Source: JBEEJZ01 sp046046915
GTDB lineage: Bacteria > Pseudomonadota > Gammaproteobacteria > Burkholderiales > Burkholderiaceae_C
NCBI GenBank assembly: GCA_046046915.1
Contig: JBJOIT010000030.1
Location: 1-33,796, forward strand
Length of the DNA stretch: 33,796 nucleotides
Direction: 5' to 3'
Part shown: piece by piece, positions 7,947 through 16,121 of the stretch
Numbering within the stretch: the first letter of the stretch is position 1
Layout: the number at the start of each line of letters is the position of its first letter
Notes under the pieces: model-generated
Databases searched by the model: none
Seen by the model: only the letters and a program-made list of their open reading frames with translations
Told to the model about the DNA's origin: nothing
Made by a program: the position numbers and the translations under genes

Positions 7947-8195
7947 ATGAGTCGAAACACATCCGTATCCCTTGGGACGCACTTCACTAGCTTCATCGAT
8001 GACCAGGTACAAGGCGGGCGCTATGGGACGGCAAGCGATGTGGTTCGGGCTGGTTTGCGCCTACTGGAAGAGCACGAAGCCAAGGTGAAGGCGCTGCAGG
8101 ATGCCCTACGCACAGGCCTTGAATCCGGTGAACCGCGACCGTTCGACTTCGAGTCTTTCAAGGCGCGTAAGCGTGCAGGGCTCCAGCCGCAATGA
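7947..8195 (+). CDS. parD: ParD-family antitoxin (ribbon-helix-helix)
   Basis: This 82-residue protein has the ParD/CC2985 layout. The N-terminal ribbon-helix-helix (SVSLGTHFTSFIDDQVQGGRY, then TASDVVRAGLRLLEE) gives dimerisation and operator binding, and an acidic C-terminal helix (FDFESFKARKRAG) wraps the toxin. It neutralises the ParE product of the next gene and represses the operon. The ATG at 7947 is preferred because AGAGAG lies a few bases upstream; a GTG at 7941 is in frame but overlaps that site. The last codons overlap the parE start (ATGA). Such pairs stabilise islands and plasmids, and this one lies next to the island integrase. Confidence 0.88.
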   Translation: MSRNTSVSLGTHFTSFIDDQVQGGRYGTASDVVRAGLRLLEEHEAKVKALQDALRTGLESGEPRPFDFESFKARKRAGLQPQ

Positions 8196-8479
8196 AGCCC
8201 ATTGCGTTCTCACCAGCAGCAGAGGCCGACATAGGCGAAATTTGGGACTACAGCGCAGACAAGTGGGGACCAGACCAAGCCGACAGCTACACCGATGCAA
8301 TCCGGGATGCGTGCTATGCGTTAGCACGAGGAACAAAGCACGGAACCCCTGCTGAGGTGTTGCTAGACTTCCAAAAGTACCTGTGCGGCTCACACGTGGT
8401 TTATTTCCTGGACAACCCCCGCCAGCTAGACGTGATTCGCATCCTTCATCAACGGCAGGATGCTGAGCGGCACCTTTAG
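8192..8479 (+). CDS. parE: ParE-family toxin (type II toxin-antitoxin)
   Basis: The 95-residue product matches the RelE/ParE superfamily. It has an N-terminal FSPAAEADIGEIWDYSADKWG helix region, the central YTDAIRDACYALARGTKHG helix, and a C-terminal sheet with HVVYFLDNPRQLDVIRILHQRQD. The terminal IRILHQRQD is typical of ParE rather than RelE. ParE toxins poison DNA gyrase in the characterised cases; the target here is inferred from family. It overlaps parD by 4 bases, which couples toxin synthesis to that of the antitoxin. The length is normal and no lesion is seen, so the module looks functional. Confidence 0.9.
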   Translation: MKPIAFSPAAEADIGEIWDYSADKWGPDQADSYTDAIRDACYALARGTKHGTPAEVLLDFQKYLCGSHVVYFLDNPRQLDVIRILHQRQDAERHL

Positions 8480-8632
8480 CACACGCACTCGGTTTGCAAC
8501 ACACGGTCCAGTGTTGAACGGAGTTTCTCCGACTATCTGACATTGACGACCAACTGGTCAGGTTTGTACCGAAGCAATTGGCGGTTTTGAATTGGACCGA
8601 GTGACTGTATTCAGTGGAATACGCAACTGCCA

Positions 8633-9673
8633 CTACCCCATCTTCTCAGCAAGTTTCTCAGCTTGCAAATGAGTGTACTTTTTCAACATTTGAAGTGTTT
8701 TGTGGCCCGAAATAGAAGCTAGTTCAAGAACCGAAAATTCATTTTTTTCACTTAAACGACTCATGGCCTCGTGCCGCAAGTCATGCCAAGTGAAGTCTTG
8801 GATTTTTGCCCTCTGACATGCATAGCGGAAGGCACTCAAGAGACATGTTCGATCAATAGGGAAGGGGTGATCGTCAGGATTGAATTTGCCTGAGGGCTTC
8901 GGCTTTGGGAGTGAATTCAACACGTCGATTGCCTTTGAAGACAGTGGTGCGGCTCGAACCTCTCCGTTTTTGGTTTCTTTCATCAACGCAAACTTTCGCA
9001 CCAAATTCACGTTCTCCCATGTCAAGGAAAGTACCTCGTTTTGACGCGCAGCGGTTTCGATCGCAAATTGGAACGCCGGGTAGAGGTATTTGTTGCGCGA
9101 CTTCATGATCTCGACCTCCAAGTCTGCGAACTCGACTTTTGTTAGCCGTCGCTCGCGCCCCTTTCCTTCTGAGGGCTTTCGGACGTTTGCTACGGGGTTA
9201 CCACGTGGCAACAAGATGCCGCATTCAATTTGTGCGAACTTCAAGAGCTTGGAGAGCATGAAAATTTCTTTGCGCACCGTTGAGCTACTGACAGCGGCCA
9301 TCTGACTATTGCCAGAGAGTCGCAGATCTCGGAATACACCAACAATTTTTGGGTCAATCGCAGCGAGAGAGTACTTTCCAAGCAGGGAGTCGAGCCTGGC
9401 TACCTGAAAGCGCCAAGCTTCCTTTTCGTCGGCGCGTTTCCGGTAGTGAAATGGCGCGTACTCCCTCTTGAAGCGATCAATGAGATCCGAAAGGGTGGTC
9501 TTTTCCGCTTCAGACACACTTTGAAAAATTCCGCGATCGATGTCGGCTTCAATCTTTCGGGACCAGATCTCCGCATCAACTTTTCTCTCAAAAGTTTTCG
9601 ATTGCGACGGATAGCCGGTCACCCGCACTGTCGCTTGCCATAGGCCGGATTCACGCTTGCGAAAGTTCGCCAT
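8633..9673 (-). CDS. Tyrosine-type site-specific integrase of the genomic island
   Basis: This 346-residue phage-type integrase has an N-terminal arm-binding/SAM-like region (about 60-165) and a C-terminal catalytic domain. The catalytic residues can be read: Arg in ETAARQNEVLSLTW, the HxxR box in TWHDLRHEAMSRL, His in ISGHKTLQML and the nucleophile Tyr in KKYTHLQAEKLA. It points away from the tRNA-Ser fragment, whose 3' part starts about 135 bases upstream of its ATG. The AT-rich gap between them is the expected place for integrase arm sites. It would integrate and excise the island at tRNA-Ser(GGA). It appears intact, so the island may still be mobile. Confidence 0.92.
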   Translation of the reverse strand: MANFRKRESGLWQATVRVTGYPSQSKTFERKVDAEIWSRKIEADIDRGIFQSVSEAEKTTLSDLIDRFKREYAPFHYRKRADEKEAWRFQVARLDSLLGKYSLAAIDPKIVGVFRDLRLSGNSQMAAVSSSTVRKEIFMLSKLLKFAQIECGILLPRGNPVANVRKPSEGKGRERRLTKVEFADLEVEIMKSRNKYLYPAFQFAIETAARQNEVLSLTWENVNLVRKFALMKETKNGEVRAAPLSSKAIDVLNSLPKPKPSGKFNPDDHPFPIDRTCLLSAFRYACQRAKIQDFTWHDLRHEAMSRLSEKNEFSVLELASISGHKTLQMLKKYTHLQAEKLAEKMG

Positions 9674-9807
9674 CTACGCCCCACTCATGAAATTGATGGA
9701 GAGAAGTCTATCTTTTGGTGTGCCCGTTTTGTGCCGGAAATCAATTTATTTTTGTTAAAAATATTGTAAGCTGTTGATATATAAAGTATTTATTAAAATA
9801 AGTCACT

Positions 9808-9868
9808 CGCCTGGAAAGCGTGCGTGGGGTAAAACCCACCGCGGGTTCGAATCCCGCCTTCTCCGCCA
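9808..9868 (+). other. Attachment site: 3' fragment of tRNA-Ser(GGA)
   Basis: From the anticodon arm onward the sequence is a tRNA-Ser. It has an anticodon loop CTGGAAA (anticodon GGA), a long variable arm GTGGGG/CCCACC, a T arm GCGGG-TTCGAAT-CCCGC (9841-9857), acceptor strand CTTCTCC, discriminator G and encoded CCA. The 5' half is missing: the preceding bases are AT-rich and form no D arm. The anticodon stem's 5' strand is already imperfect, so the crossover lies in or near the anticodon region. This is the core repeat left at one end of an island inserted in the gene. The rebuilt complete gene should lie left of this window. Confidence 0.85.
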
Positions 9869-9881
9869 CTAAGTATGAAAA

Positions 9882-9918
9882 AATCCCTTGTGAATTAATG
9901 ATTCACAAGGGATTTTTT
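9882..9918. terminator. Bidirectional intrinsic terminator
   Basis: A perfect 14-base-pair stem (AATCCCTTGTGAAT at 9882-9895 with its complement at 9901-9914) has a five-base loop. A T-run follows on the plus strand and an A-run precedes it. It can end the tRNA-Ser transcript from the left and the acetyltransferase gene from the right. Confidence 0.9.
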
Positions 9919-9933
9919 TCGTCTCAACCGACC

Positions 9934-10821
9934 TCAACCAAACTCAAATGACGTGACACCGTAGATCCGTTGAACATCTACCTTGGGCACGGGGCCGTAG
10001 TACATACGGGCACAACTGAAGACGGGTTTGAGGCCTAAGGACTCTGCTAGTGCCAGGCCGGAAGCGTTGGGTTCGGGGACATCGAGTTGCACATTTTGCC
10101 CCGGTGCCTTGGACATCAGATGGCAAATGACTCGTCGTGCAAGGTCCGGTGATTCAGCCAGTACCGGGCCGAATTTGTATCCCTCCAGGGCAGGGCGCAT
10201 GGCCGCTAGAGCCACGATCCTTTGAGACTCCGAGCGCAGAACGACTGCTTGTACACCGGGCGCATTGATCCAGGCACTGAGAAATTCAGGGCGTGCAGCC
10301 CCAAAGAGACACGTGTCAAGCGCGACGATCGCCGGAAAATCCTCAGTGGTAGGTGCACGAACTTCGGGATCGGCATCTCCCCAAGCTGCACCCTGAAAGC
10401 GCAGGTCACGGTGCGCCAGTCGAAATCCGCCTTCCGTGTAAAACGGCACCATGTCCAAAACGCCGTCCATGCCGATGCTTGCACCTGGCTGTAGTCTCTC
10501 AAGCAAATGGTCGCGCCGGTAATGCCACAGGACGCGTCCCAGACCTGCGCCGCGACGGTCGGAGCGGACGATAAACAAGCCCATGAAGCCGAAAAAAGGT
10601 GAAATACGAAACACGGTGCCGCCACCGATGAGCTCATCACCATCACGCAGCGCGATGAAGGCTTCGGGATCCAGGCGACGGGCGATACTGAGGTCAGAGC
10701 AACCTGGATTCCAGCCCTCAGCTTTGGCCCATTCGGCAAGCCTAAGAATTTCGTCGGGACGCATAGGCGAAAGGGTGTGGCCAACGGGGAATCCTGCCAG
10801 GCTTGTCTTGTTAATTTGCAT
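9934..10821 (-). CDS. GNAT-family N-acetyltransferase (two-domain type)
   Basis: The product is about 295 residues if translation starts at the ATG at 10821 (MQINKTSLAGFPVG); an upstream in-frame ATG at 10899 would add 26 residues of poor quality. The N-terminal GNAT fold is shown by the acetyl-CoA pyrophosphate loop RRGAGLGR after strand FFGFMGLFIVRSD, then a VPFYTEGGFRLAHRDL segment typical of motif B. The C-terminal half (about 165-295) is a second GNAT-like domain as in Acetyltransf_18 proteins. The substrate is unknown. It is the first core-chromosome gene beyond the island and ends at the bidirectional terminator. It diverges from the Bug protein gene across about 217 bases. Confidence 0.8.
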   Translation of the reverse strand: MQINKTSLAGFPVGHTLSPMRPDEILRLAEWAKAEGWNPGCSDLSIARRLDPEAFIALRDGDELIGGGTVFRISPFFGFMGLFIVRSDRRGAGLGRVLWHYRRDHLLERLQPGASIGMDGVLDMVPFYTEGGFRLAHRDLRFQGAAWGDADPEVRAPTTEDFPAIVALDTCLFGAARPEFLSAWINAPGVQAVVLRSESQRIVALAAMRPALEGYKFGPVLAESPDLARRVICHLMSKAPGQNVQLDVPEPNASGLALAESLGLKPVFSCARMYYGPVPKVDVQRIYGVTSFEFG

Positions 10822-11038
10822 AGTTGAATCGTGCCCAATTTGAGCAGGGTAGGTTGCCGCTAGTTTATTTTGGACAACGGTTCCACGGGAACTGACCACA
10901 CGGCTACCCTACCCAGCGATTCAATTAAGATTAAACCCACTTGCGCCAAGCTTGGTCGGTGTACCTGTCCACCCCCACATAAAAATCAGACCTAGCCCAG
11001 ACATATGGGTTTGTTACATTTCCCGTCTTTCACGAATC

Positions 11039-12025
11039 ATGAAGCTCTTCAACCTCTCCCAATTCCGCCGCTCGCTACTGGCTTCGATCGCTTTATCCTT
11101 AGTTTTTCTGAGCAGCGCTGTACATGCGCAGAACCAGGCCTTGAAGGTGCTAGTGGGATTTCCGCCAGGTGGTGGATCGGATGCGATCGCCAGATTTCTG
11201 GCAGAAAAACTCAAAGAGCCACTGGGCGTGCCAGTGATTGTGGAAAACAAGGCAGGTGCAGGCGGCCAGATCGCCGCGCAGGCCCTGAAAGCTGCGCCAC
11301 AAGATGGCAACACCGTGTTTTTGACCCATGACCACACCATATCGATATTGCCTCAGGTGGTCAAAAATCCAGGTTTCGATCCGGTCCGAGACTTTGTGGC
11401 GGTTGGAGGGTTTGCCACCTTTGTGAATGCGTTTGCCGTGTCTGGTGGCGCTCCAGTCAAAACTATGAATGACTACGTGACGTGGTTGAAGAAAGAAAGC
11501 AGGAGGCAAAGTACCGTTGGCGTCCCGGCACCGGCGTCGGTGCCTGAATTTTTGGTCAAGTTGCTTGGCCAGAAGTACGGCTTGGACCTGCAAGCTGCGC
11601 CCTACCGGGGCAGCGCGCCCATGATGGCCGACATGCTAGGTAACCAGATTCATGCCGGTATCGCATCTGTGCCGGATTTCATCGAAAACCATAAAGCGGG
11701 CAAAATCCATGTGGTTGCAGTGTTGGGTGGATCGCGGCAGGCCGTGATGCCGGATGTCCCCACGTTGACTGAATTGGGCGTGCCGGGCTTTGAGGATGTG
11801 CCTTACTACGGTTTTTTTGCGCCCGCAGGCACGCCTCAGGCTAGTATTGACCGCTTCTCTGGCGCACTGGCAAAAGTCGTGGCCATGCCAGAAGTTCGGG
11901 ATCAGCTGACGGCAATGGGCTTAACCGTCGGCTACATGACGCCAGCTCAACTTGCCGCTCGTGAACAGGCTTATCGCCAGAGCTGGTCCAAGATCATTCG
12001 AAGCAGTGGCTTCCAACCTCAGTAA
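11039..12025 (+). CDS. Bug-family tripartite tricarboxylate transporter substrate-binding protein
   Basis: This 328-residue periplasmic binding protein has a signal peptide (LLASIALSLVFLSSAVHAQ, cleavage after VHA). The Bug/TctC signature follows: LVGFPPGGGSDAIARFLAEKL, then VIVENKAGAGGQIAAQALK. The C-terminal part has the usual DVPTLTELGVPGFEDVPYYG. These proteins capture small carboxylates for TctAB-type permeases; no permease genes are nearby, which is common for the very numerous orphan Bug proteins of Burkholderiales. The ATG at 11039 is chosen because the signal peptide begins there; an upstream frame extension to 10952 adds no signal-like sequence. The ligand cannot be told from sequence. 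The methyltransferase gene follows after 9 bases. Confidence 0.92.
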   Translation: MKLFNLSQFRRSLLASIALSLVFLSSAVHAQNQALKVLVGFPPGGGSDAIARFLAEKLKEPLGVPVIVENKAGAGGQIAAQALKAAPQDGNTVFLTHDHTISILPQVVKNPGFDPVRDFVAVGGFATFVNAFAVSGGAPVKTMNDYVTWLKKESRRQSTVGVPAPASVPEFLVKLLGQKYGLDLQAAPYRGSAPMMADMLGNQIHAGIASVPDFIENHKAGKIHVVAVLGGSRQAVMPDVPTLTELGVPGFEDVPYYGFFAPAGTPQASIDRFSGALAKVVAMPEVRDQLTAMGLTVGYMTPAQLAAREQAYRQSWSKIIRSSGFQPQ

Positions 12026-12034
12026 GGCGATATT

Positions 12035-13081
12035 TTGAATAACCAACGCAAACCTGACGTTTGCTTGCCCACTGGCACGGCCGAACTGCCGATGCTGGAC
12101 ATCTACATGCCGATGATGAAGACCTCGGCCATTGTCTCAGCCGCGAGGTTGGGCTTGTTTGAAGCACTCGCAGGTGGTGGGTTGACATTCAGTGATCTGG
12201 CTGCCAAGTTGGCATCTAGCGAACAGGGTGTGAGCGCTCTCGCAGACTTTTTGACATCGATCGGTTATCTCGAGAAATCGGCAAATGGCTATTGCAATAG
12301 CCCCAGTACGCAGCGTTGGTTGACGTCCGCGGGTGACATCAACTACACGACCGGCGCTTTGTGGATGAACGAGGCCTGGTCCATGATGAGCGATTTGCCT
12401 GAAGCTGTCAGACTGGGCGCGCCCCAAAAGACGCTCTGGCAAAAGATGTCCGACGAGCCACGGTTAGGGCCTCTGTTTTCTCGATTCATGCACACATTTG
12501 CGCAGGACTTGGGTCCAGATCTGCTGGAGCGTGTGCCGGTTGGCCAGCAGCACCAGCGAATGTTGGATCTGGGGGGCTCCCATGGCTTGCATTCCATGCG
12601 CTTTTGCCGTCAGTACCCACAGTTGAAGTCTGTGATCGTGGACCTCCCCAGCGCATTGACTGACACGGCAACCGCGCTGCAGGCCGCCGGTCTGTCGGAT
12701 CGTATTTCGCTAGAACCGGGGAACCTCCTGGATCTGACCTGGGTCAAAAATCAACATTACGACCTGGTTTTTTATTTGTCAGTGGGGCATAACCAGGCGA
12801 ACGAGGACAATGAACGCGTGTTGGCTGAGGTCTATCGTTCCCTGCGGCCTGGCGGACTGCTGGTGATTCACGACTACCTGGCCGATGAGTCGCTGAACGC
12901 GTGGACTACTGCATTCCGATTAACGCTTTTGCTGGAAACAGGAACACGAACCTACAGCCATGACGAGTATTTGCGATGGCTAGGCCGTGCTGGGTTTGAC
13001 GATGTCGTTCGCATGGATCTCAACCCCTTGGAAAAAGGCTCGCTAATCATCGCTAGGCGCGCTGACGAGCCTCATGTCTGA
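12035..13081 (+). CDS. SAM-dependent O-methyltransferase family 2 protein
   Basis: The product has 348 residues from a TTG codon preceded by AAGG at 8 bases. A winged-helix dimerisation domain (about 20-100: SAARLGLFEALAGGGLTFSD and SALADFLTSIGYLE) precedes a Rossmann methyltransferase domain. In the latter, MLDLGGSHGLHSMRF is the SAM-binding motif I, VIVDLPSAL motif II, and LRPGGLLVIHDYL a later motif. This architecture is that of plant-type and bacterial small-molecule O-methyltransferases (hydroxyneurosporene or acetylserotonin methyltransferase-like). The substrate is not predictable. It follows the Bug gene closely and its end overlaps the TadA gene by 8 bases, so it is probably in one transcript with both. 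Confidence 0.82.
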   Translation: MNNQRKPDVCLPTGTAELPMLDIYMPMMKTSAIVSAARLGLFEALAGGGLTFSDLAAKLASSEQGVSALADFLTSIGYLEKSANGYCNSPSTQRWLTSAGDINYTTGALWMNEAWSMMSDLPEAVRLGAPQKTLWQKMSDEPRLGPLFSRFMHTFAQDLGPDLLERVPVGQQHQRMLDLGGSHGLHSMRFCRQYPQLKSVIVDLPSALTDTATALQAAGLSDRISLEPGNLLDLTWVKNQHYDLVFYLSVGHNQANEDNERVLAEVYRSLRPGGLLVIHDYLADESLNAWTTAFRLTLLLETGTRTYSHDEYLRWLGRAGFDDVVRMDLNPLEKGSLIIARRADEPHV

Positions 13082-14111
13082 CACTCTGGCCGCCGAACAC
13101 TGGATGCGACTTGCCTTGTCGCAAGCCCGGGAGGCTGCTCAGCATGGCGAGGTTCCTGTTGGCGCGGTTTTGGTCAAAAACGGCCAGCTCATCGCATCGG
13201 CACGAAACGCTCCCATTTCATCTCACGACCCTTCGGCCCACGCCGAAATTCAGGCTTTGCGTGCTGCAGCCCAGGTGCTGGGCAATTACCGGCTGGAGGG
13301 GTGCGAGCTCTACGTCACATTGGAGCCGTGTCCGATGTGTGCTGGTGCGATCTTGCATGCGCGCCTGGACCGGGTGGTCTTTGGCGCCCCTGACCCCAAG
13401 ACAGGGGCGGCGGGTTCAGTCATCAACGTATTTGAGGTTGCAGCACTGAATCACCAAACCCAGGCGAGGGGAGGGGTGCTCGCTCAGGAAGCGGCAAGCT
13501 TATTGCGTGACTTTTTCCGCCCACTGCGCATCAACAGCATGCCGCTGCGGCAGGATGCCTTACGGACACCGGCCTCGCGTTTTGCAGATCTGTGCCTACC
13601 TTTGAGCCTAAGCTGCTACACCACTGATCTGACCAGCTTACAGGGGCTGAGATTGCACTGGTTAGATGGTCGAAAAACAAAGTCAGAGTGCCCACAGACT
13701 GCAAACGACGTGCTCTCGATTGCTCTGCATGCCGTTGATGACTGGAGCGCACGATACCTGCCGGAGTTGCGTTCGGGCGCACCTTGGATAGCCGTCGATC
13801 TGCCCGGATTCGGCTTGAGTGACAAGCCCAAAAAACAGTCCGTACACACCTTGGAATGGCATGCGACGGTGCTTTCTGAGTGGATCGATGCGCTGGATTT
13901 AGACCTCGACCTGAAGGGGCAGGCTCTGGTCGTCGTGGCTCCGCGGCAGATGCTCGCTCTGGTGCATGAGTTAAAAAGGCTGACTCGTACGCCGCTGAAT
14001 GTGACATGGGACAACCGGCCTTCCTTGCCTGCGTTAGCAGCGACTGCTCCCTATCCTGACGCAGGCCATCTGGCGGGCCCAAGAGCCTTGGCCGCCTTGT
14101 TGGACAATTAA
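13074..14111 (+). CDS. tadA: tRNA adenosine(34) deaminase TadA fused to a degenerate alpha/beta-hydrolase domain
   Basis: Residues 1-152 are a complete TadA, which converts A34 to inosine in tRNA-Arg(ACG). Zinc ligands and the proton shuttle are in HAEIQAL (His56, Glu58) and EPCPMCAGA (Cys86, Cys89), and the domain ends with LLRDFFRPLR. About 190 extra residues follow. They read like the start of a haloalkane-dehalogenase-like alpha/beta hydrolase: GLRLHWLDG near 191, WIAVDLPGFGLSDKP near 238-252, then HTLEWHATVLSEWIDALDL. At the place of the nucleophile elbow stands VVVAPRQMLAL, with no GxSxG or GxDxG, so the second domain is probably not an active hydrolase. The ATG overlaps the methyltransferase end; ldcA starts 2 bases after the stop. 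Confidence 0.9.
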   Translation: MSDTLAAEHWMRLALSQAREAAQHGEVPVGAVLVKNGQLIASARNAPISSHDPSAHAEIQALRAAAQVLGNYRLEGCELYVTLEPCPMCAGAILHARLDRVVFGAPDPKTGAAGSVINVFEVAALNHQTQARGGVLAQEAASLLRDFFRPLRINSMPLRQDALRTPASRFADLCLPLSLSCYTTDLTSLQGLRLHWLDGRKTKSECPQTANDVLSIALHAVDDWSARYLPELRSGAPWIAVDLPGFGLSDKPKKQSVHTLEWHATVLSEWIDALDLDLDLKGQALVVVAPRQMLALVHELKRLTRTPLNVTWDNRPSLPALAATAPYPDAGHLAGPRALAALLDN

Positions 14112-14113
14112 GT

Positions 14114-15037
14114 ATGGCCCATATCTATATTTATTCTCCCAGTGGCGCGGTGCGTGACAAGGCCGCTTTTCGACGTGGGGTCAAGCGTTTGAAAGCCCTG
14201 GGGCACGAGCTCGAGGTGGACGTTGATGCCCTGAGCAGCTTTCAACGCTTTGCGGGTGATGACGAGGTGCGCTTGGCCGCCTTGAACAGGGCTGCTGCGA
14301 GTGGTGCGGATATTGCGCTCATCACCCGTGGTGGTTACGGGCTCACCCGCATCCTCGACCGGATTGACTACACAGTGCTGGCAAAGGCCGTCGAAAGTGG
14401 AACTCAATTTGTTGGCATGAGCGATTTCACGGCGTTGCAGTGCGCAATGCTCGCCAAGACAGGTGCTCACAGTTGGTCCGGCCCGGCGCTTTGCGAAGGT
14501 TTCGGTCCGGTCGATGAGCCCGACGAGATCATGCAGGCCTGCTTTGAGGATTTGTTGAGCGGCCAAGGGGAGGGGGCAGGGTGGCGCCAGAGGGCACACA
14601 ACTCCGCTTCAGGCCAACAAGCCATTACCACCATTGAAGATGCTCTGGTCTGGGGCGGTAATCTCACCATACTGACGTCATTGTTGGGAACACCCTATTT
14701 CCCAAATATAGACGGCGGTATTTTGTTTGTGGAGGACGTAGGGGAGCACCCCTACCGCATCGAGCGCATGTTGACGCAGCTGATGTTGGCCGGAGTCCTA
14801 CAGCGCCAAAAGGCGCTTTTGCTAGGCCAGTTCACAGAGTACAAGGTCGTTCCGCATGACAAAGGCTTCAAGCTCCAAACAGTGGTGGATCGCCTGCGCC
14901 TGGCGCTAAGCATTCCGGTGGTGAGTAACTTGCCTTGTGGTCATGTGGCGACCAAAGTCTTGTTGCCTGTGGGTGTCAAGGCTGACCTGGTGATCGAAGG
15001 CCGTGACGCATTGCTCTTTTGGGGCCACGCGGTTTAA
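14114..15037 (+). CDS. ldcA: LD-carboxypeptidase (muramoyltetrapeptide carboxypeptidase, peptidase family S66)
   Basis: The 307-residue cytoplasmic enzyme removes the terminal D-Ala from muropeptide tetrapeptides during cell-wall recycling. Family features are the N-terminal YIYSPSGAVRDKAAFRRGV, the RGGYGLTRILDRIDY motif, and the nucleophile region FVGMSDFTALQ (Ser). A C-terminal region carries the Glu/His part of the Ser-His-Glu triad: VEDVGEHPYRIERML, and NLPCGHVATKVLLPVG with the His. Length is normal for S66. It begins 2 bases after the TadA fusion stop, so both are probably translated from one mRNA. Confidence 0.9.
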   Translation: MAHIYIYSPSGAVRDKAAFRRGVKRLKALGHELEVDVDALSSFQRFAGDDEVRLAALNRAAASGADIALITRGGYGLTRILDRIDYTVLAKAVESGTQFVGMSDFTALQCAMLAKTGAHSWSGPALCEGFGPVDEPDEIMQACFEDLLSGQGEGAGWRQRAHNSASGQQAITTIEDALVWGGNLTILTSLLGTPYFPNIDGGILFVEDVGEHPYRIERMLTQLMLAGVLQRQKALLLGQFTEYKVVPHDKGFKLQTVVDRLRLALSIPVVSNLPCGHVATKVLLPVGVKADLVIEGRDALLFWGHAV

Positions 15038-15088
15038 CCCGCAGCGCATGCCCTAAACTCGCAACTCACTCAAGACTTTCCTGCCAAC

Positions 15089-15997
15089 ATGAGCGTAAAA
15101 ACCACCGTGATATTCACCGATCTGATCGGTAGCACGGGTGTTTTTGAGTCAGTTGGCAACTCCCGCGCCACTGAGGCGGTGTTACAACTTACGCAGTGGA
15201 TCAGCCAGGTGTGCTCAGATCATGGTGGGCAAGTTGTCAAAACCCTGGGTGATGGCGTTTTGGCATTGTTTCCTACGGGACAATTGGCCGTTGATGCAGT
15301 GGTGCAGATGCAGCGTTTGCATCAGAGCAATATTGCTGGAATGGCACCGGAGTTGCGCATGCCTATCCGTATTGGTGTCGCCAGCGGTGAGGTTGAAATG
15401 GTGGGTGGCGACTGTTTCGGCGACGCTGTCAACGTGGCCGCGCGCTTGAGTGATCTTTCTGGCCCTCATGAAATTTGGGCAAACGACCTTGCGTTGTCCA
15501 CAGCGGTGGAGCGTGCTGGCGTTCGGTTTCGCTCGCTGGGAACCGTTCAGATTCGAGGACGTTCAGAGTTGTGCTCGGCGTATCAGCTTGAATGGCACAC
15601 TGATCTCAACACGGCTTTTTTGACCCGACAGGCAGATCTAGATACCGATTTGGATTCAGTCGATGTTTTGGGAGGCGAAATTAGGCTGGCTTGGGATGAA
15701 CAGGTGCGTACCTGTCGTTCCTTTGATTTGCCTTTGAACCTGGGCCGTGGGACGGGTATGGATGTGGTGCTGAACGACCCGAGAGTTTCACGCCAACATG
15801 CCCGTATTGAATGGCGAAACGGCAGCATCGTCTTGGTGGATGTGAGCAGCTTTGGCAGCTGGGTTCGTTTTGCGGGTGGTGGTGCAGACGTCTTGCTCCG
15901 TCGTAAGGACTGCGTGCTGCATGGTGAAGGTGTAATTTGTCTAGGTGCGCCACCTGGTGATGGTCCTGTGCCAGCCGTTAGGTTCAGCGTTTCCTGA
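15089..15997 (+). CDS. Class III adenylate cyclase with C-terminal FHA domain
   Basis: Residues 1-175 form a class III nucleotidyl cyclase catalytic domain. The first metal Asp is in VIFTDLIGST and the second in VKTLGDGVLALFP, which also carries the adenine-selecting Lys. GDCFGDAVNVAARLSD supplies the specificity Asp and the transition-state Asn and Arg. All catalytic residues are present, so cAMP synthesis is likely. Residues about 210-300 are a forkhead-associated domain (LNLGRGTGMDVVLNDPRVSR then QHARIEW), which binds phosphothreonine. The output enzyme may therefore be controlled or located by a phosphoprotein. There is no membrane segment. The gene follows ldcA by 51 bases and is convergent with the ankyrin gene. 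Confidence 0.9.
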   Translation: MSVKTTVIFTDLIGSTGVFESVGNSRATEAVLQLTQWISQVCSDHGGQVVKTLGDGVLALFPTGQLAVDAVVQMQRLHQSNIAGMAPELRMPIRIGVASGEVEMVGGDCFGDAVNVAARLSDLSGPHEIWANDLALSTAVERAGVRFRSLGTVQIRGRSELCSAYQLEWHTDLNTAFLTRQADLDTDLDSVDVLGGEIRLAWDEQVRTCRSFDLPLNLGRGTGMDVVLNDPRVSRQHARIEWRNGSIVLVDVSSFGSWVRFAGGGADVLLRRKDCVLHGEGVICLGAPPGDGPVPAVRFSVS

Positions 15998-16121
15998 GAA
16001 AGCCTACTTCTCAATCAGTTGCCCTCAAGGTGGTTCTTTCTGCCATTTGACAAATCCTTTAGTAAGCAACTTTACATAATATACATCGTATGAAGTAAAC
16101 GAAAAGAACAGAGCAGACAGA

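Noticed and set aside
9778..9868. Complete tRNA-Ser gene
   Set aside because: The 30 bases before the anticodon arm are AT-rich and do not form the acceptor 5' strand or a D arm, so only the 3' part is present.
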